DNA of 64,000 nt, taken from NCBI GenBank assembly GCA_023101725.1, contig JALJCO010000112.1, positions 1 through 64,000 on the forward strand, written 5' to 3'. Both the position numbers and the translations under genes were made by a program. A model generated the notes under the pieces. It had not been told where the DNA came from and did no database searches. It worked only from the letters and a program-made list of their open reading frames with translations. The number at the start of each line of letters is the position of its first letter. Positions within the stretch are counted from its first letter, which is position 1. This DNA is from Atherinomorus stipes. Lineage: Eukaryota; Chordata; Actinopteri; Atheriniformes; Atherinidae. Below, one piece after another: positions 58,283-64,000 of this stretch.

Positions 58283-58512
58283 GAATACCTGTTATTTTAT
58301 TCTAGGAGCCTCATCGTGCTTGTTTACTTGTTTTATTTTTTATGGCATTTGTTTTTAATATTTTTGTTGAACCACAATTCAAAATCATTGTCATGATTTT
58401 CACAGATTTTTATTTATTATTACTTCTGTCAATTTGAATTTATTTCACTGGCAACTGAGTTTTCCCCCTTTCCCCTTAAATAATTTTAAGGGGGGAATGT
58501 GTGTATGTGTAC

Positions 58513-58555
<43 letters not shown>

Positions 58556-58743
58556 GTTATTGTCCCACATTGTCCCACACTTATGGAGTCTTTGTCCCAA
58601 ATTTGGTTAGATGGAATCTGCTCACCCCACCATGACCATTAGCCTGGTCCAGGGTGGGTCCTGCTTGGACCAGGACCAGGACCAGGATCAGGATGTGTGC
58701 AGCTGTGATGACAGAAGTAACCTTTCCGCCATGTTTCCTCCTT
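58283..58743. other. AT-rich spacer with (TA)n
   Basis: TA microsatellite at ~58,512-58,546. The GIMAP 3' UTR (minus strand) would occupy the right part. Confidence 0.6.
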
Positions 58744-59516
58744 TCACCATCTCTCTCTTCTTTCTCCTCTCTTTCTTTTTCTCTCCTTCTTCGTCTGGTG
58801 GCCCCGCCCTCTCCTGGCACCGCCGTTGTCCCGGTCTCTCCCAGCTTCTCCGGTCCGCATGATGTGGTAGATGTTCCTGATGAAGCGGTAGCATCCCTGA
58901 TGAATCATCCTGCAGAGTCGGCGCACGAAGCTCCCCGTGGCCCACCATGACTGGTAAAACCGTCTCCCTCCATCGGAGACAGCCTCTATTTTCTGCAGCA
59001 GGTCTCTGACCTGGTTCTGGTCTCCCGTCTTCTTGTTGTTGAACACATGGTACCCTCCTCTGCAGCGCCTCAGGAGCCTCTCCAGGTTGACGTCCTCTCT
59101 GATGAACTGCTCCATGTCGGTGTCCTCCAGTTGGTCTCCGTAGGTGAACAGCAGGATGGTGTGTTCGGACACCTCGGGACTCAGCATCCTCTGTAAGGTC
59201 TGCAGAGCTCTGTGCTCCTGGGGGGTGAATGTTCCCAGCTGGACAGTGAGGAGGAAGGCGTGAGGACCCGGGGAGCTGAGCTGGACCGCTGTCTGCAGCT
59301 CCGCTTTCACCTCCTCTGCAGACAGCTGAGAGCTGAAGAGTCCGGGGGTGTCCACCACCGAGACCTGGCGACCGTCAACGTGGGCCTCCATCTTCCTGCT
59401 GCTCAGAGTCAGCGGCACGCAGCTGAACTTGCAGTTGAACTCCTTCCTTCCCAGGATGGTGTTTCCGGCCGAGCTCTTCCCCACTCGCTCCTGGCCCACC
59501 AGGACCACTCGCAGGT
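58744..59516 (-). CDS. GIMAP/AIG1-family GTPase, main exon
   Basis: Minus-strand acceptor TTTTCAG|ACCTGC opens the exon. About 256 residues follow to a TGA at 58,744. Motifs: P-loop G-Q-E-R-V-G-K-S-S, G3 D-T-P-G, the AIG1 conserved box P-G-P-H-A-F-L-L-T-V-Q-L-G and G4 T-Y-G-D. The tail is strongly basic (K-K-E-R-K-R-K-R). GIMAPs are membrane-associated GTPases of lymphocyte survival and immunity, much expanded in fish. The short first exon with the start codon lies upstream and was not found. An ATG just before the exon would give a start inside the intron and is unlikely. The exact fish orthologue cannot be named. Confidence 0.93.
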
Positions 59517-60042
59517 CTGAAAACAACACAGGTCATCAGGCCTCTGACGGCTCTCGTGAAGACGTCACATTTCATCATTTCACACTAAAAACAGAAGAAT
59601 CTACAATGAAGACATCAATGCGGGTTTTTGTTTGGTACATTTAACTTTATTAATAAAGTTTACATGAAGAATGATTTTACATTTGCTCATTCTTTAAAGG
59701 CTTTTGCCCCCCCCCCTGGGTGAAAATGAGCCTCCCCCGCAGTCCCCTGACTTGGACAAGTGGGCAGAAGCGTTTTCTAGCAGACCCGGTCATTCTCTGA
59801 ATCTGGCAGCACTGACTTTAGCTTAGCTTAGCATAGCTGCTGTAATCTGGTGGTTCCAACTAGCACCACTTGGTGAAAATTAGCTAATTAACTCAAGCAC
59901 CAAACGCAATTTTTCCAATTGCGTTTTGTGACCCGCACATTCTGATCGAGTACAAATGAGAAGCCGATTTCACATCAAAGGACTGACTAGGCGGCATTCA
60001 ACAGGGGAACTATATGCCGCGGAAGTACAGGCCAATCACAGG
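59517..60042. other. Upstream flank of GIMAP, no exon recognised
   Basis: The missing 5' exon could lie here or further right beyond the LTR element. No candidate with a good ATG and donor stood out. Confidence 0.4.
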
Positions 60043-60161
60043 GAAGCACCGCGGACAGTAGCAAAGGCAGCACGCATGCACAGCATCCGGTGGCAACCCT
60101 GTTTACAGAAGTTGGGGATGCTGCGCATGCGTGCTTCCTTTGCTACTATCCGCGGTGCTTC
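60043..60161. repeat. Strong 119-nt hairpin
   Basis: The arm GAAGCACCGCGGACAGTAGC.. (46 nt) pairs with its inverse at 60,116-60,161 at 43 of 46 positions; loop about 27 nt. It contains a GCGCATGCG word close to the NRF1 consensus. Confidence 0.92.
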
Positions 60162-60333
60162 GCCTGCTCGTTTGTTTACTCACCCAGACCGTTTTTGTAT
60201 AAGGACGGATCACCACAAAAAAGCCACTTCAAGCTCACAGGGGTGTCCAACTAATGTTTGCTAACAAAACATTTGTGAAATGAAGGAGTTTGTGGCAGAT
60301 AATGACTATTTAGAGGCTGTGCAAGGTTGCCTG

Positions 60334-61170
60334 TGTGGCATGTCAGTGTATGCCTCACCTTTAAGGTGAACGATGGGCGTCACTGACATAGCCTACAAAG
60401 AGAGGTACGCACCGGTGCATGCTTGTACACCGACAATCTAGAGCAGATTGTGTGACGACAGCGTGTCGTGCTCCTGTAGGACCTTGTGGGCTGCATTCTG
60501 TGTCAGATTTCCTCATTCTTCAGTGTGATCAGGACGAAAGCTTTGTCTGGGCCTTTGGATTCCCTCCATCCTTAAGAGCCCTTACTGTCAGGCGCGTTCT
60601 GCAGACTCTGAGCTCGTCCCGGGAGCGTGGGCTGTCGCGGGATCGCTTTCTAAAGTCCGTGTGGCTTTTCCTTCCTTCCCACCTTTTGCCTCCTTGGTTT
60701 GGTTGCATGTTCTAACTTGCTTGTTGCTTGCTATTTTTTTATTTTTGTGTATTTTTGTACTGTTTGTCTAATTATTTTCCTTGCATGGTTTGCTGTTTTT
60801 GTTTTTCAGTGTTTGTTTGCTTGAATGTGGGGGGTTAAAGGTACCATGTGTAGATTTTGTGGAAAGTGCAATTTGGTGCAGTCTGAACTGAATTGTTATC
60901 AGGCCATATGAGCTTTTGATGCGTCTTAAAACTTATTGTAGGCCTATTTTAATGTTTGTTTGATAGCTAGTCAATAAATAACATTTTTGCAATAATCCAC
61001 CCTCTTTGTTGTCCAGAGCTTGTGCAGCCTTGATGAAAAATTTGTGAATTGAAGTAGTCTGGTCCTGGGGCCTCAATCCCCAGGTGGTGTTGTTGGTTTC
61101 TTTTCTGAGCTTTAGTTGCTAACTGTCTCTCCTGCCACATTCTTGCGTTGTCAGCAGGATTGGACAAAAA
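60334..61170 (+). repeat. 5' LTR of Gypsy element (3' limit uncertain)
   Basis: Starts TGTGGCATGTCAG. 60,334-60,951 matches 63,303-64,000 with few substitutions plus two insertions in the 3' copy. The LTR end and primer-binding site could not be fixed because the 3' LTR is cut by the window end. Confidence 0.85.
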
Positions 61171-61206
61171 GAACGGGTGTGACTATTATTATTTTTATTT
61201 TTTTCT

Positions 61207-61764
61207 TTGTATATTGTTGGTGTTATAATCTGGTTTCCTTGTTTCTCGCAATTGACCAACTACAGTTTCATGAAATTGGAACTTCTGGCACTTAAGTGGG
61301 CCATGACAGAAAAATTTCGGGAGTACTTGCTGGGACACAAGTGTCTTGTCTTTACAGATAACAATCCATTGAGCTACCTTCAGTCCGCCAAGCTTGGAGC
61401 CCTGGAGCACAGGTGGGCTGCCCAACTTGCTGCGTTCGACTTTGAGATAGAGTATAGATCTGGTCGCAGCAATGGCAATGCGGATGCCTTGTCTAGGAAG
61501 TATTTGACATCCTCAGAGTTGGCTTCTGGTGTGCTGCCAGGCAGCTCTGTCCCATTGACCCTCCAGCAATGTCAATGCCCCCACTTGGCAACCCAATCTC
61601 TGATCTGTGCCTTACCAGGCCGCTCACAGTCTGACATTCGTGCACTCCAGGCAGAGGATCCCTGCTTAAGGGAGGTGTTGGGATTTTGGAGGAAAAGGGT
61701 ACGGTCTACGCTCTCAGAACGCCATCACCTTTCCAAGTCCACACTGACCCTCCTGAAGAGTTGA
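61207..61764 (+). pseudogene. Gypsy RNase H remnant
   Basis: Contains K-L-E-L-L-A-L-K-W-A, V-F-T-D-N-N-P-L-S-Y and N-A-D-A-L-S-R, typical of the RNase H end of Gypsy pol. Everything upstream of it in pol is deleted; it stops before integrase. Confidence 0.92.
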
Positions 61765-61791
61765 GATTGTTTTGTTGAAAGAGATGGTATA

Positions 61792-62652
61792 TTGCATCGT
61801 CAGCTCTTACGCCCGGATGGGGGGGAAGAAACTCTGCAGCTGCTCCTGCCGATGGCACTTAAGGAGCAGGTTCTTGAGCAGCTCCATCAAGAGCATGGCC
61901 ACCAAGGCATCGAGAGAACTACTGAACTGGTGCGCCAGCAATGCTTTTGGCCTGGAATGTCATCTGACATTAAGCAGTGGGTGCAGCAGTGTGAGCGGTG
62001 CCAAGTGGCAAAGGACTCCGCAGTAGCACCACACAGCTATATGGGCCATCTGCTTGCTTCTCGGCCCAACGAGATCTTGGCTATTGATTTCACTTTCCTT
62101 GAGCCAACTCGTAATGGCCTTGAGAATGTCTTAATTATGACCGACGTATTTACCAAGTACACCATAGCAGTCCCCACTCGAGACCAATGAGCCACCACAG
62201 TTGCCCAAGTGATCACCCAAGAGTGGTTCTATAAGTTTGGTGTGCCAGGCCGCCTGCATTCGGATCAGGGACGGTGTTTTGAGGGTGCCATCCTCCACCA
62301 GCTTTGTCATTTGTACAGGGTGGAGAAGTCTCGAACAACTGCATATCATCCAGCAGGGAATGGACAGTGCGAACGGTTCAACCGGACACTGCATAATCTT
62401 CTGAGGACTCTCCCGCTGTCTCATAAACAAGACTGGGCTTCTTGTCTCCCACAGGTGCTCTTCTCGTACAACACTACCCCTCATCAGAGCACTGGGGAGT
62501 CACCTTTCTTTTTGATGTATGGACGTGAGCCCAACCTGCCAGTTGATTTTGCCCTTGGTCGAGTGCTGGATCCCCTTCCTGGGACAGTGCAGAATTGGGT
62601 AGCTGAACACTGTTCCAGGCTCAGGGGGGCCTTCACTGGTGCCTGTGAATGA
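61792..62652 (+). pseudogene. Gypsy integrase remnant
   Basis: The zinc-binding H-x-G-H-Q-G and C-x2-C region leads to the core with D-F-T (first Asp) and T-D-V-F-T-K-Y. A stop at ~62,188 interrupts it, then S-D-Q-G (second Asp) and N-G-Q-C-E-R-F-N (Glu) follow in a second piece. The catalytic D-D-E residues are present but split over two reading pieces. Confidence 0.92.
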
Positions 62653-63282
62653 TTGGTAGCAAGTGCTGGTCGCAGGAAGGACAGACATGACCTTCGGGTC
62701 AAAGAACCCCCTTTGCAGGTAGGCCAGCTGGTCTATCTTCGGGATCATGGCGCTAGGGGACTTCGTAAGATTCATGATCTCTGGTGACCTGACCCGTTTC
62801 AGGTCATAAGGACCCCTGCTAGAGAGGGCCCAATCTATACTGTGGCTCCGGTCTCTCCGGTCTGTGCATCGGGATATGCTCAAGGTCAAGGTCAAGGTCG
62901 TGTCTGGTCCTGCGCTGGAAGCCCCTAGGGCTGAGGCAGCTCCTTTTGAACATCCACATGATGACTCTTCCGGGGACAGTGATGTTTGGATTTTAAATCC
63001 TTCAACCTCTGTCCCGCAGGATTGTGTCACTCCTGTTGATCTGGGCCCCTCTACTGGTACTGCCATGGCCTCAACAGAACCCACCTTGGGGGAAAACCAT
63101 GGTCACAGAGAGGCACATAAGTCTAATCTGCCAGTGTTGAGTCACACAGCACGTGGAACTGCTGGGCAACATTCTAATGTCCACCATCTCCCTCGAGCAT
63201 TAAAAGAGTCTTTCCCAAAATTGGTGTAGATCTGAACTTCTGGTCCCTGGGTGGTTGGTGTTTGTGTCGTCAGGACGCCGAC
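62653..63282 (+). pseudogene. Gypsy pol C-terminal tail, decayed
   Basis: Short reading pieces resemble the chromodomain-less tail after integrase (V-Y-L-R-D-H, then P-I-Y-T-V-A-P-V in shifted frames). Stops at 62,650 and ~62,788. Confidence 0.65.
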
Positions 63283-63302
63283 AAAGAAAGGAGGGGGTAG
63301 AA
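63283..63302 (+). other. Polypurine tract
   Basis: AAAGAAAGGAGGGGGTAGAA directly before the 3' LTR, the plus-strand priming site of LTR elements. Confidence 0.8.
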
Positions 63303-64000
63303 TGTGGCATGTCAGTGTATGCCTCACCTTTAGGTGAACGATGGGCGTCACTGACATAGCCTACAAAGAGAGGTACGCACCAGTGCACGCTCGTACACCG
63401 ACAGTCTAGAGCAGATTGTGTGACGACAGCGTGTCGTGCTCCTGTAGGACCTTGTGGGCTGCATTCTGTGTCAGATTTCCTCATTCTTCAGTGTGATCAG
63501 GACGAAAGCTTTGTCTGGGCCTTTGGATTCCCTCCATCCTTAAGAGCCCTTACTGTCAGGCGCGTTCTGCGGACTCTGAGCTCGTCCCGGGAGCGTGGGC
63601 TGTCGCGGGATCGCTTTCTAAAGTGGCCCAGTGGTAGTCCGTGTGGCTTTTCCTTCCTTCCCACCTTTTGCCTCCTTGGTTTGGTTGCATGTTCTAACTT
63701 GCTTGTTGCTTGCTATTTTTTTTATTTTTGTGTATTTTTGTACTGTTTGTCTAATTCTTTTCCTTGCATGGCTTGCTGTGTTTTTGGTTTTCAGTGTTTG
63801 TTTGCTTGATTGTGCCAAGGTTTGCCTTATTTGTGTTTTTTTTTTTTTTTCGTTTTTGGTTAATGACTGGGGGGGGGGGGGGTGTTAAAGGTACCATGTG
63901 TAGATTTTGTGGAAAGTGCAATTTGGTGCAGTCTGAACTGAATTGTTATCAGGCCACATGAGCTTTTGTTGTATCTTAAAACTTATTGTAGGCCTATTTT
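63303..64000 (+). repeat. 3' LTR, truncated by the window end
   Basis: Aligns with 60,334-60,951. Extra sequence includes a 14-bp insert TGGCCCAGTGGTAG near 63,624 and a T/G-rich block near 63,811-63,882. Confidence 0.92.

Larger units (their letters stand above)
60334..64000 (+). mobile_element. Ty3/Gypsy LTR retrotransposon, internally deleted
   Basis: Two similar LTRs flank about 2 kb of internal DNA that retains only RNase H, integrase and a C-terminal tail. gag, protease and reverse transcriptase are absent. A purine tract (AAAGAAAGGAGGGGG) precedes the 3' LTR. The element cannot move on its own. Confidence 0.92.

Noticed and set aside
58611..59644. Plus-strand open frames opposite the GIMAP exon
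   Set aside because: Antisense shadows of a clear AIG1-domain exon.

Overview
The window is vertebrate nuclear DNA and almost certainly comes from a ray-finned (teleost) fish. Three spliced genes with GT/GC-AG introns sit in a background of typical fish transposons: Tc1/mariner, hAT-type MITEs, L2-like and L1-like LINEs, a Gypsy LTR element and tRNA-derived SINEs. Nothing bacterial is present. The exact species cannot be read from the sequence; a percomorph is a reasonable guess from gene and repeat style.

Genes. (1) 13,196-23,462, plus strand: the last seven coding exons of an ankyrin-BTB protein, best matched by memory to BTBD11/ABTB3 rather than its paralogue ABTB2. The upstream ankyrin exons were not found and probably lie left of the window. 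One of its introns appears to use a GC donor. (2) 46,807-51,135, minus strand: calumenin, all six coding exons, predicted 314 residues, with signal peptide, six EF-hand loops and a C-terminal HDEF signal. A non-coding first exon and CpG-rich promoter are inferred near 56.0-56.2 kb. (3) 58,744-59,516, minus strand: the main exon of a GIMAP/AIG1-family GTPase; its 5' exon was not found.

Layout. 1-13.2 kb is upstream intron or intergenic DNA packed with MITEs, foldback elements and a 1.8 kb array of a 34-bp repeat. 13.2-23.5 kb holds the btbd11-like exons, whose introns are largely transposon. 23.5-46.8 kb is a long gene-free stretch: possible 3' UTR sequence, a Tc1 copy, foldbacks, L2 and L1 fragments and MITEs. 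45.7-46.8 kb is a minisatellite directly behind the calumenin stop codon. 46.8-56.2 kb is calumenin; intron 4 carries a Tc1 copy and a foldback element, and intron 1 carries a 28-bp minisatellite of about 1.4 kb. 56.3-60.3 kb contains a LINE tail, a SINE, a palindrome and the GIMAP exon. 60.3-64 kb is an internally deleted Gypsy element with two similar LTRs, the second cut off by the window end.

The three genes have unrelated jobs (scaffold or adaptor, ER calcium-binding chaperone-like protein, immune GTPase) and do not form a pathway. I found no convincing undescribed biological system. The most distinctive material is structural: a four-layer transposon nest filling one intron, a MITE whose internal satellite has about 3 units in one copy and about 52 in another, several foldback families with long hairpin arms, and minisatellites at both ends of calumenin. 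All repeat boundaries were set by eye and may be off by several bases.
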